A DNA stretch of 64,000 nt from Thioalkalicoccus limnaeus (GTDB taxonomy: Bacteria > Pseudomonadota > Gammaproteobacteria > Chromatiales > Chromatiaceae): the NCBI RefSeq assembly GCF_041197575.1, contig NZ_JBDKXB010000006.1:1-64000 (forward strand). Direction: 5' to 3'. The notes beneath the pieces are model-generated. The model was not told the DNA's origin and made no database searches. It worked only from the letters and a program-made list of their open reading frames with translations. Position 1 is the stretch's first letter. Every line of letters starts with the position of its first letter. The position numbers were made by a program, and so were the translations under genes. Shown piece by piece: positions 7,119 to 15,900 of the stretch.

Positions 7119-9080
7119 ATGTTGCATGTGATACGCGACCGGTCGGGACGCGACTTGCTCGTCGCCATCCTGTTCGCCGGCGCCGCGCTGTACCTCGGAA
7201 CTCTGGTACCGACACCGGAGATCGCCTGGGTCCTGGCCTTCCTGCTGTTGACGATCTTCCTGTTCGCTTTCGAGATCGTGCCGATCGATGTCGCCGCGAT
7301 CTCCGTCATGGTGCTCCTCGGTCTGACCGGACTGGTTGCGCCGCTGATGGGGATCGAGCAGGGACTGGTCCCACCGGAGCATCTGTTCGACGGCTTCGCG
7401 AGCAATGCCGTGGTCTCGATCATCGCCGTCATGATCATCGGGGCCGGCCTCGATCGCACCGGCCTGATGTCGCGGGTCGCCGCGGCCATCATGCGCGTCG
7501 GCGGGACCACCGAGCAACGGATCATCCCGCTGGTCTCCGGCACGGTGGCCGGGATCTCCAGCTTCATGCAGAACGTCGGCGCGGCCGCGCTCTTTCTGCC
7601 CGTGGTCAGCCGCATCGCCGCCCGCACCGGGTTGCCGATGTCGCGACTGCTGATGCCGATGGGCTTCTGCGCGATCCTCGGCGGTACCATGACGATGGTC
7701 GGATCGAGCCCCTTGATCCTCCTCAACGACCTGATTCAGACCTCGAACCGGTCGCTGCCGGACGATGTCGCGCCGATGGCGACCTTCAACCTGTTCGACG
7801 TGACCCCGGTCGGCTTGGCCTTGGTCGCCGCGGGCATCCTCTACTTCGTGATCGCCGGGCGCTTCGTGTTGCCGTCGCGCGGTACCGACAAGCTCGAGGG
7901 TAGCGACGCGACGCGCTATTTCGCGGAGCACTACGGGCTGTCCGGCTTCACGATCAACGAGGTTCGTGTGCTCGCCGAATCGCCGCTGATCGGCCTCGGC
8001 GTCGACGAGATCGAACAGACCTGGCGAGTGCGAGTCGTCGGCGTCGACAAGGGTGACGGCTTGCGGGTCGGCGCCGACGGAGTGGATCGCACCCTGGGCG
8101 TCGAACCCGGCTCGACCCTGGTGCTCTTGAGCGCACCCGCGCCCTTCAAGCGTTTCGCCGCCGCCAACCAGGCGCAAATCAAGCCACAACTGGATACGTT
8201 CGCCGAGGTCCTGGCGCCGACCAAGGCCGGGATCGCCGAGATCGTGATCCCGCCCGGCTCGTCGCTGGTCGGCAAGACGGCTCGCGACATCTGGATGCGC
8301 AAGACCTATGGGCTATCGCTGCTGGCGATCCATCGCGGCGACGACATCATCAACTTCGAGACCGGTGGTGTGCGCAACACGCCGTTTCGCCCCGGCGATG
8401 CCTTGGTCGTGCACACCACTTGGGTCGATCTGGCCCGGCTCGAGCGCAATCGCGATTTCGTCATCGTCACCACCGAGTACCCGCATGAGGAGCTGCGCCC
8501 GAACAAGGTGCCCCATGCGCTCTTCTTCTTCGCGGTGACGCTGGCCTTGGTGCTCTTCACGGACCTGATGTTGTCCGTGGCCTTGCTGGTCGGCGCGATT
8601 GGCATGATCCTCTCCCGGGTCCTATCGATCGAAGAGGCCTACCAGGCGGTCAGCTGGAAGACCGTGTTCCTGCTCGCGTCGCTGATCCCGCTCGGTCTCG
8701 CGGTCGAAAACTCGGGCACGGCGCGCTGGATCGCCGAACAGACGCTGGTATGGTTGGGCGATCAACCGATCTGGATCATCCAGGCGGCGCTGGCGATCCT
8801 CGCGACCTTCTTCACGCTGGTGATGTCGAATGTCGGCGCGACCGTGCTGTTGGTCCCGCTGGCCGTCAACATCGCGCTCGGCGTCGGGGCCGACCCGGCG
8901 CTGTTCGCGCTGACCGTCGCAATCGCCACCTCGAACTCCTTCCTGATCCCGACCCATCAGGTCAATGCGCTAATCATGGGACCAGGCGGCTACCGAGTCC
9001 CGGATTACCTGCGCGCCGGCGGCATCATGACGATCCTGTTTCTCGTCGTGGCGCTGTCCGTGCTGAACCTGATCTTTTGA
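7119..9080 (+). CDS. SLC13 family permease with two TrkA-C domains
   Basis: This is a 653-residue membrane protein. An N-terminal block of hydrophobic helices and a C-terminal block each carry the divalent anion/Na+ symporter pattern (for example SSFMQNVGAAALFLP and VMSNVGATVLLVPLAVN). Between them, about residues 270-470, sit two RCK/TrkA-C-type regulatory modules. Known relatives include sulfate, tellurite or dicarboxylate carriers. The ATG at 7119 is preferred over the TTG at 7104 because an AGG box lies 8 nt before it. Divergence from sulP suggests both belong to inorganic anion traffic, perhaps sulfate produced by sulfur oxidation; the substrate cannot be read from the sequence. Confidence 0.9.
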   Translation: MLHVIRDRSGRDLLVAILFAGAALYLGTLVPTPEIAWVLAFLLLTIFLFAFEIVPIDVAAISVMVLLGLTGLVAPLMGIEQGLVPPEHLFDGFASNAVVSIIAVMIIGAGLDRTGLMSRVAAAIMRVGGTTEQRIIPLVSGTVAGISSFMQNVGAAALFLPVVSRIAARTGLPMSRLLMPMGFCAILGGTMTMVGSSPLILLNDLIQTSNRSLPDDVAPMATFNLFDVTPVGLALVAAGILYFVIAGRFVLPSRGTDKLEGSDATRYFAEHYGLSGFTINEVRVLAESPLIGLGVDEIEQTWRVRVVGVDKGDGLRVGADGVDRTLGVEPGSTLVLLSAPAPFKRFAAANQAQIKPQLDTFAEVLAPTKAGIAEIVIPPGSSLVGKTARDIWMRKTYGLSLLAIHRGDDIINFETGGVRNTPFRPGDALVVHTTWVDLARLERNRDFVIVTTEYPHEELRPNKVPHALFFFAVTLALVLFTDLMLSVALLVGAIGMILSRVLSIEEAYQAVSWKTVFLLASLIPLGLAVENSGTARWIAEQTLVWLGDQPIWIIQAALAILATFFTLVMSNVGATVLLVPLAVNIALGVGADPALFALTVAIATSNSFLIPTHQVNALIMGPGGYRVPDYLRAGGIMTILFLVVALSVLNLIF

Positions 9081-9246
9081 CGCAGGTTCGAAGGAGCGCG
9101 CCGGCATCGAGAGGCATCAAACCTCCTGAAGTGCGCACCGATCGGCCCATGAAGCTCTGCCGTCCTTCGAGGCAAATCCCGGGGTCGCGCCATACGCGGC
9201 ACCTCGTAAACCGGGATCCCGACCGTCAGCGCGTCATACCGGAACT

Positions 9247-10044
9247 CTAGCCCGGACCCAGATCCCGGAACGAGTCCGGAACCAGCCCGTGATCCAGGCC
9301 CGACACGAAATATCGGAGCGTATTCGGACGCCGGTGGTACAGGTAGCGCTCAAACTCGGCCGTATTCGTGACATAAGGCCGCACCGGACCATAATAATCG
9401 ACCTCCGGCCCGGCTGGGATGAAGCGAAAACCGATCCGCTTCAACATAAGGTGCAGGCCCCGCTCCATGGCAACCATCCAGTGCGTGATCGCGCGCCGCT
9501 TGGTCTCCTGATAGATCAAGCGCGACGCCCCAAGCAAGATCTCCGGACCGTCTCCGGGCTGCAGACTGAAATCCCGGCCATCGTGCCTCGGGTCTTCTGG
9601 CCTCCTCGGGGGGCCGCCATACTCGCTGTCGCCCTCGCGTTGCCGAAAGGTCTTCGAGACGGCCAGTCGGGATATCTCGGCAAACTTGGCCAGCGCCGGA
9701 TGTCGCGGGTCGTTCAGGAACTCGTACTCGCCGGAAAACGTGCAATACCGCATCAACGGGAATCCCAGTGGCGACGGCAGAACGAGGCGCGCCGTGCCCG
9801 CCGGGTGGCCCGACCGATGCGTGGCGAGAATATGGATCGAGTGGTCGTCGTATTCGTCGCGCTCGACCCCCCCTGGACAATGCGCGGCCGAGACAAAACC
9901 GCGTTCGACGCAGTAGACCTGGTAGCGCATCCGATACACGGCCTCCAACTCGGAGGAGTCCCGCGCGAGAAAGTACACAAAGAAACCATCCGTCTGCTCG
10001 CCGACCCGAGCGGGCGCATCAACGGCGATACTATCCAGACTCAT
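9247..10044 (-). CDS. PEP-CTERM/exosortase-associated acyltransferase (FeeM-like)
   Basis: This 265-residue protein matches, by its whole sequence pattern, the acyltransferase family often found with exosortase systems and related to N-acyl amino acid synthases (GNAT fold). Recognisable pieces are the VYRMRYQVYCVERGF opening of the fold, the region HILATHRSGHPAGTARLVLP, FAEISRLAVSKTFR, and WMVAMERGLHLMLKRIGFRFIPAGP. Such enzymes are thought to transfer an acyl chain from acyl carrier protein to an amine. No exosortase or PEP-CTERM substrate is in the window. It lies about 290 nt downstream of the ThiF-like gene on the same strand, which may be a functional partner. Confidence 0.85.
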   Translation of the reverse strand: MSLDSIAVDAPARVGEQTDGFFVYFLARDSSELEAVYRMRYQVYCVERGFVSAAHCPGGVERDEYDDHSIHILATHRSGHPAGTARLVLPSPLGFPLMRYCTFSGEYEFLNDPRHPALAKFAEISRLAVSKTFRQREGDSEYGGPPRRPEDPRHDGRDFSLQPGDGPEILLGASRLIYQETKRRAITHWMVAMERGLHLMLKRIGFRFIPAGPEVDYYGPVRPYVTNTAEFERYLYHRRPNTLRYFVSGLDHGLVPDSFRDLGPG

Positions 10045-10333
10045 ATCGGCCTGCCTTGATTCTGCGATCTCGAGGATCCCTCGGGCTGGACAACTCCCTT
10101 TCAGAGCTACTGGCAGTCATTTCAAAATCCAAAGCGACGGGAAGGAGGCTCGATTGCCCAACGGCCCGGGCAACGGGGCTACAGATACCAGTGGCCGAGA
10201 AACGAGGATCAGCCCATGAGACACTCACCACGGACGCTCCTCGGAGCGAGCGGCGCAGCTGGTCTTCCAGGCCGACGCTGATACCTCGTAAAGTGTAGGT
10301 TAACACGCCTCACGGGGCTCCCTCCAACCAGGT

Positions 10334-11173
10334 TCAGCCTCTTCCGTCCGCCGGTGAGGCCGAGAGATCGATCCCAGGTCCGGCCAGCACTGTCGGCAGG
10401 TCCATCACGAGCAGGTGCGGCGCCGGCGTCACCGGCTCGCCAGCGAGTAGGCGCACGACCAGGGTCGCGGCCAACGCGCCGACCGCGGCGGCACCGGGTG
10501 CGACCTGCGAGGCTGGGCAGGGGGCGCCGTCCGCCATCACCGTCAACGCTTGGGCGACGACCTCGACCACCCGCGGGTCGAGCCGATCGGCGAGCCGCTG
10601 CACCAGGGGCGCGAACGCGGCGGCATAAGAGACGTCGTCCACTGCGGCCTGGTCGGCAATCCCGAACACCCGGCGGAAAGGCCAGTCGCTATCCGGCGGA
10701 AAATAGATGCAACCAGCCCCCCACCCCACCGCCAGCGCGGTGATCGCAGGCTTGTGCAGGCTCCGACAAGTGTCATGCAGCCCGATGATGGCAGCCAGGT
10801 CGAGAAAATCGATCGTATCGAACACCAGGTCTGCGGCAGCGACCAGCTCCTGGGTGTTCGCCGCCCCGAGATTGGCCGCGACCTCACGGATCTTCACCTC
10901 GGGATTGATGGCGCGCAGCCGGTCGGCCAGCGCGCTGACCTTCGGTCGCCCGACATCGGCGGTGGCGAAGGCCTGACGATTCAGATTATGGCTGTCGACG
11001 ACATCACCGTCAGCCAAGGTGAGGTGCTCGAACCCGAGCCGCACCGCCGTCTCGGCAAAGGTGCTGCCGATGCCGCAGCCGGCAACCAGCAGATGCGTGG
11101 TGCGAATACGATGCTGAACCGCAGGCGGAACATAACCGGTGTTCCGGCGGGTCAAAGTCTGGTAGTGTTCCAT
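10334..11173 (-). CDS. ThiF/HesA family adenylyltransferase
   Basis: This is a 279-residue E1-like enzyme that should adenylate a C-terminal carboxylate or otherwise activate a small protein or peptide. The nucleotide-binding loop GCGIGSTFAE (a variant of GxGGxGS), the acidic strand LADGDVVDSHNLNRQAF with the conserved N-x-N-R-Q, the lysine in VGRPKVSALA and the FDTIDFLDL segment are all present, so it is probably active. The paired CxxC zinc motifs of ThiF and MoeB are not seen. No ubiquitin-like or JAB gene is adjacent. The next gene on the same strand is the FeeM-like acyltransferase. It could instead resemble peptide-adenylating MccB-type enzymes. Confidence 0.85.
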   Translation of the reverse strand: MEHYQTLTRRNTGYVPPAVQHRIRTTHLLVAGCGIGSTFAETAVRLGFEHLTLADGDVVDSHNLNRQAFATADVGRPKVSALADRLRAINPEVKIREVAANLGAANTQELVAAADLVFDTIDFLDLAAIIGLHDTCRSLHKPAITALAVGWGAGCIYFPPDSDWPFRRVFGIADQAAVDDVSYAAAFAPLVQRLADRLDPRVVEVVAQALTVMADGAPCPASQVAPGAAAVGALAATLVVRLLAGEPVTPAPHLLVMDLPTVLAGPGIDLSASPADGRG

Positions 11174-11660
11174 GGGGACTGTCGAGTTCTTGATTTTCGG
11201 CTATTGATCCATGACCGCGAGTGAGTGTACGGCTCGGCGAGGCTCCCGGACTCGTATCCGCGACACTGCGACCGTTGCGGCCCCATTCTACTCAGGTTCC
11301 CGCACCGAGGAGAATACTGCCCCAGTTTGCTACCCATCGTCGCATCAGGGCCACCTGGGCAGCGTGACAGACCTCTATCATCGTCGACCTCCTCGACGAA
11401 GAGGCCCAGCTTCAAGTCATCGGCTCCGCCGGGCGCGTCGCGCGCCGCTTCCTGGTCTTAAGCGGCCTCACGTCCTTATTGTGGTTCATTCCTGAATCGG
11501 AAATAACGAGTTCCACCGAAGTTTCATAGATCACGGACCTTGTGTTGTGCATTCGGGTCCGTTTAGACTCAAGCGACCCGTGTTCGGACCTTTGCGTGGC
11601 GCTGTTGGCCGAGTGAACCCCCCTCGCCGGACAATTGACCAGGATCGTTGGGATCGCGCC
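11174..11660. other. Intergenic region, no gene assigned
   Basis: These 487 bases lie between the divergent ThiF-like and PstS-like genes. Short open frames on both strands look random and resemble no family I know. The region must hold both promoters, but I could not find a convincing -35/-10 pair or riboswitch fold. The part nearest the PstS-like gene (about 11470-11600) is less GC-rich. Confidence 0.5.
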
Positions 11661-12083
11661 ATGGGGCGGAGTCTCAAGGCATTGACGCTGCTAATCCTGT
11701 CTCTCGTGTCCCCAAGCGGGTCAACGCAGGTTTTCCTGATCGCTCACGAGAGCGCCGAGATCGCAAGCCTCACACGCAACGAGGCGAGACTGTTCTTCAC
11801 GATGCGGCTCAAGAACTGGCCGAACGGGACCCTGACCAAGGTCTATGTCCTGAACGACAATCACGAGTTACATCGTCGTTTCGCCAACGAGATCCTGGGC
11901 CTTTACCCCTATCAGCTTCGGCGGGTCTGGGATCGTCAACTCTTCTCCGGGACCGGTCAGATCCCGATCACGGTCACGAACGAACAGGAAATGCTCGACC
12001 GCCTCCAGTCCACGCCCGGGGCCGTGGGCTACCTGAGTCATAAGATCGAACATTCGGCCCTTCGAGTGATTGAGGTGCAGTAA
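11661..12083 (+). CDS. Small PstS-like periplasmic substrate-binding protein
   Basis: This 140-residue protein has a signal peptide (LKALTLLILSLVSPSGS) and the short single-domain pattern of phosphate-binding-like proteins: NEARLFFTMRLKNWPNGT, then YQLRRVWDRQLFSGTGQ, then TPGAVGYLS near the end. It is about half the size of a full PstS and no ABC permease is nearby. The ATG at 11661 is chosen over a longer form because the signal peptide then starts correctly and GGGA lies 8 nt upstream. It is 5 nt from the outer-membrane barrel gene and then the GGDEF/EAL gene, so it may deliver a ligand signal to that sensor rather than feed a transporter. Confidence 0.75.
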   Translation: MGRSLKALTLLILSLVSPSGSTQVFLIAHESAEIASLTRNEARLFFTMRLKNWPNGTLTKVYVLNDNHELHRRFANEILGLYPYQLRRVWDRQLFSGTGQIPITVTNEQEMLDRLQSTPGAVGYLSHKIEHSALRVIEVQ

Positions 12084-12088
12084 GCATA

Positions 12089-13282
12089 ATGAGCCGCCGC
12101 GTTTTGACCATCGGCCTTGCCATTGGCCTCACCCCGCCGCTGACCCACGCCTTCGAGCTCGCGGATGGCCGTTTGCACATTCATGGATTCGCCAGTCAAA
12201 CCGTGGTGCACAGCTCCGCGAACCGCTATTTCGGCAACAGCCCAAGCACTTCGTTCGATTTCACCGAACTGGGCCTCAACGCCTCCTATCAGATCGACCC
12301 GCGTCTCCTCCTAGGCGGCCAGGTCTTGTCCCGCCGCGCCGGCGAGATGTACGACGGCACCCCGTCGCTCGACTATGCCTTGATCGATTTCACGCCGATC
12401 GCTGATGCCGAACGGCGCGCCGGGTTACGGATCGGACGGATCAAGAATCCGATCGGGCTCTACAACGAGACCCGGGACGTCCCGTTCACGCGGCCGGGGA
12501 TCTTCCTGCCACAGGCCATCTACTTCGACAAGATCCGCAACCTGCTCCTGTCATACGACGGCCTGATGTTCTACGGCGATCTGTTCAAAGACAACGGCAA
12601 CCTGTCGCTCGCGCTCGGCGCCGGGCGCTCGGTGATCGACGAGAATGTCGAGTGGATCCTTTTCGGCACCGACTTCGACGGGGACCTGAAGGCGGAGGGC
12701 CCGAACTGGACGATCGGCAGCCTCTGGTATGCGACACCAGCCGAGACGTTCAAGATCGGCCTAAGTGCCTTGATGACCGAGATGTCCTTCGATGCCGGGC
12801 CAGCCTCGCCGGTTGCGCCGGGCTCCATCGACATCTCCGATTGGGTACTATCCGTGCAGTACAACGCCGAGCGTTGGACGCTGTCAAGCGAGTACGCGCG
12901 CACCCCGACCAGATGGAAAGACTTTGGACCCTTCTTCCCGTTCGAAAAACAGACTGCCGAGAGCTACTATCTGCAGGGCGCCTATCGACTGCGACCGAAC
13001 CTCGAGATCATGACACGCTACGAGGAAGGGTTCGCGGACCGCACGGATCGCAGCGGGCGCAATTCCTCAGACCTGACCGGCGGTCTGGTCCCGCCCTTCG
13101 ACTTCTTTACGAAGATCTGGACCCTGGGGCTGCGTTGGGACATCAATCCGCATACGATGTTGCGCCTCGAGTACCAGCGCCACGACGGGACCTATGCGCT
13201 GTCGATCCGCGAGAATCCAGACCCGAATTCGCTGGTCCGGGAATGGGACGTCTTCGCCGCGTCGATCTCGTTCCGCTTCTAA
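12089..13282 (+). CDS. Outer-membrane beta-barrel protein (porin-like)
   Basis: This 397-residue protein has a signal peptide ending at THA and a mature part made of alternating amphipathic strands with aromatic girdles. It ends with FAASISFRF, a C-terminal phenylalanine as required for BAM-dependent insertion. No plug or TonB box is seen, so a porin-like barrel is the best call. It lies between the PstS-like gene (5-nt gap) and the GGDEF/EAL gene (9-nt gap), indicating one operon. It may admit the ligand that the periplasmic protein binds; that is inference. Confidence 0.8.
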   Translation: MSRRVLTIGLAIGLTPPLTHAFELADGRLHIHGFASQTVVHSSANRYFGNSPSTSFDFTELGLNASYQIDPRLLLGGQVLSRRAGEMYDGTPSLDYALIDFTPIADAERRAGLRIGRIKNPIGLYNETRDVPFTRPGIFLPQAIYFDKIRNLLLSYDGLMFYGDLFKDNGNLSLALGAGRSVIDENVEWILFGTDFDGDLKAEGPNWTIGSLWYATPAETFKIGLSALMTEMSFDAGPASPVAPGSIDISDWVLSVQYNAERWTLSSEYARTPTRWKDFGPFFPFEKQTAESYYLQGAYRLRPNLEIMTRYEEGFADRTDRSGRNSSDLTGGLVPPFDFFTKIWTLGLRWDINPHTMLRLEYQRHDGTYALSIRENPDPNSLVREWDVFAASISFRF

Positions 13283-13291
13283 GGCCACGGC

Positions 13292-15736
13292 GTGGACGGC
13301 CCCAGCCCAGGACCCGGATCATCCCGCTACCTGAGTCTGCGTTGGAAATCGCTGATCGCGCTCAGTTTGGCGCTGATCCTGGTCAATGCCTCGCTAGCCC
13401 TGATCGCGAATGCCCAGTTCGCGCGCCAGTTCGAGCTCCAGCAAGGGTACGTCCGCGACCAGCAGGCGCGCCAGCTTCGTGCGCTGGTCGACGAGCGGAA
13501 TCTGGAGATGTCGAAACTAGCCAGCCTCGTCCCGCTTCTCGGAACCGACGAAGTCGTGACCCCCGACCTGCTGGAGCGGATCGCCCAAGCCCTCGACAGC
13601 CACAGCGCCCTGCTCGATCTCGAATGGGACATCCGCTCGGTGCATTGGCTCCTCGCCGACGGGACCGAAACACTGGGCTGGCCGGAGAATGCAGCGGCCC
13701 TTCCCGCAGCCTTGATCGAGGACCTGCGGCACAACCCGGAACAGGCCCTCGCGGCCTTGTATTGCGACCCCGAATGCCGCCAATACCGCGCCACTCCCCT
13801 GCTCGTGGATGGGACCTTTGCCGGTAACCTCGTCCTGGGCCGGTCGGTCGCCGATGCCTTGCTGACCTTCCAGGCTTTGACCGGCGCCGAGGTCGCCATG
13901 GCTTGGGATGACGAACACGCCGCCGCCCATCGAGCACCGACCAATGACCTCGTTCACCCGTCATTTCCGGCGATGACCTTTCCCGATCAGACGCTTCCGG
14001 TCCTTCAGGCGGCGATGCCGGCTCTGACCACAAACCTGGGCCGGCAACCGATGTTGGTCCAGCATCGCAACCGTTGGTTCGAGGTCTTTCGCGTGCCATC
14101 GCTCGCTGCCGGCATCGACGCCCTGGTCGTCAACGACGTCACCGCTCAGCGGGCTGCGATCAATGCCGCGACGCTCGGCAGCCTGCTGATCGGGTTGCTC
14201 GGCCTCCTCCTCTCCGGCGGATTGTTGCTGCTGATCATCAAGGGACCGCTTTATCGGCTGCGGGATCTGGCGACCGTCGTCCCGCTCTTGGCCGAGAACC
14301 GCTTCGAGGATCTTCGCAATCAACTACCGCAGCGTCACCATTACCTCAAGCTCGGCGATGAAATCGATCTGATGACGGAGACGATCGGCAATCTGACCGA
14401 TCGCATGGAGGAACTTCAGAGCGATCGCGAACGCGCTGAGAGCCGCTTGGTTTGGCTGGCCGATCACGATCCTTTGACTCACCTGTTCAACCGGCGCCGC
14501 TTCAACAAGGAGTTTCAACGGATCCTCGATCAAGCCAGGCGCTTCGGGCACCAGGGTGCCTTGCTCTTCATCGATCTGGATCAGTTCAAGGATGTCAATG
14601 ACCTGAGCGGCCACCCCATCGGCGACTCGCTCCTGCAACAGGTGGCGGCACAATTGCGCCTGATCACCGAAACCAGTGACCTGCTCGCGCGCCTCGGCGG
14701 CGATGAGTTCGCGCTGGCGCTGCCCGAGGCTACCGAGGCCGATGCTGTCGTCAGCGCCGAATCGATCCAGCGGGCGATTCGGGGGATCAGCGTGCAGGCC
14801 AGCAACCGCCGCCACCAGGTCTCGGCCAGTATCGGGATCTGTCTCTTTCCGACCCAGGGCACGGAGGCCAGTCAACTGATGGCGTACGCCGATCTGGCCA
14901 TGTATCAGGCCAAGGAACGAGGCCGCGGCCGTTGGTATCTGTTCTCCCCTCACGACCTCGAACAGGAGCGACTCGACGCACGCGTCCTGATGCGCGATCA
15001 GATCACGCGAGCCTTGCAAGAGGACAGCTTCGTGCTGCATGCGCAACCGATCATCGAGATCGCGACCGGGCGTGTCAGGTACTTGGAGACGCTATTGCGG
15101 ATGCGCGGCAAGACAGGAGAGGTCGCGAGCCCCAGTCAGTTCATTCCGATTGCCGAACGGGACGGGTTGATTCATGCGATCGATCGCTGGGTCATCGACT
15201 CGGCGCTCGCCTGTCTCGATCGGGAACCGGACCTGCGCTTGTCCGTCAACCTGTCAGCCAACGCACTCGACGATCCATCCCTGCTGGGCTTCTTGCAGGA
15301 ACGGCTGGCCGGCCGCGGTATCGCCCCGGAACGACTCATGTTCGAACTGACCGAGACGGCCGCGATCAATAGCCTGGCGCACGCAGCGCGACTCATGCAA
15401 GGAATGAAAGCGCTCGGCTGCCGCTTCGCCCTCGATGATTTCGGGAGTGGCTACGCCTCCTACGCCTATCTGCGCAATTTGCCGGTCGATGTCATCAAGA
15501 TCGATGGGGCCTTTATCCGCGACATCGCGACGAACCCGGGAGACCGGATCCTGGTCAAGGCCATCACCGACATGGCCCACGGGCTCGGCAAACGGGTCGT
15601 CGCCGAGTTCGTCGAGAACGCGGCGATCCTCGAGGTCTTGGCCGAGCTGGGCGTCGACGACGCGCAGGGGTACCACCTCGGGAAGCCGCAACCCTTTTAT
15701 CCGACACAGCGTGTCCTCAACACCGTCACCGGATGA
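13292..15736 (+). CDS. Membrane-anchored GGDEF/EAL protein with periplasmic sensor
   Basis: This is an 814-residue cyclic-di-GMP enzyme. TM1 is near residues 17-38, a periplasmic sensor domain of about 250 residues follows, TM2 is near 293-317, then a HAMP-like linker. The GGDEF domain has an intact RLGGDEF motif near residue 469, so it can be a cyclase; no RxxD inhibitory site precedes it. The EAL domain reads ETL near residue 598 instead of EAL but keeps NLS, ELTET, LDDFGSG, KIDG, AEFVE and the DDAQGY glutamine, so phosphodiesterase activity is also plausible. The GTG start has an AAGG box. It closes the operon of PstS-like protein and barrel. Confidence 0.93.
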   Translation: MDGPSPGPGSSRYLSLRWKSLIALSLALILVNASLALIANAQFARQFELQQGYVRDQQARQLRALVDERNLEMSKLASLVPLLGTDEVVTPDLLERIAQALDSHSALLDLEWDIRSVHWLLADGTETLGWPENAAALPAALIEDLRHNPEQALAALYCDPECRQYRATPLLVDGTFAGNLVLGRSVADALLTFQALTGAEVAMAWDDEHAAAHRAPTNDLVHPSFPAMTFPDQTLPVLQAAMPALTTNLGRQPMLVQHRNRWFEVFRVPSLAAGIDALVVNDVTAQRAAINAATLGSLLIGLLGLLLSGGLLLLIIKGPLYRLRDLATVVPLLAENRFEDLRNQLPQRHHYLKLGDEIDLMTETIGNLTDRMEELQSDRERAESRLVWLADHDPLTHLFNRRRFNKEFQRILDQARRFGHQGALLFIDLDQFKDVNDLSGHPIGDSLLQQVAAQLRLITETSDLLARLGGDEFALALPEATEADAVVSAESIQRAIRGISVQASNRRHQVSASIGICLFPTQGTEASQLMAYADLAMYQAKERGRGRWYLFSPHDLEQERLDARVLMRDQITRALQEDSFVLHAQPIIEIATGRVRYLETLLRMRGKTGEVASPSQFIPIAERDGLIHAIDRWVIDSALACLDREPDLRLSVNLSANALDDPSLLGFLQERLAGRGIAPERLMFELTETAAINSLAHAARLMQGMKALGCRFALDDFGSGYASYAYLRNLPVDVIKIDGAFIRDIATNPGDRILVKAITDMAHGLGKRVVAEFVENAAILEVLAELGVDDAQGYHLGKPQPFYPTQRVLNTVTG

Positions 15737-15900
15737 TGCTCCGGCGGCACGAAAGAATTGACGATGCCAATCATTGACCCAATCCGATTCCCTGTAGCAT
15801 GCGAGGATAAGGCTATGGGCCAGACCAAACGGCGACCCCGTTGCGATACCCGGTATCGCCAATGGCCTGCGGCCACCCTGATGTTGCGGCTCGGTGACTC

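Noticed and set aside
11152..11415. 87-residue minus-strand frame just before the ThiF-like gene
   Set aside because: It was considered as a small peptide substrate for the ThiF-like enzyme, but its composition looks random and it has no clear ribosome binding site; conservation would be needed to revive it.
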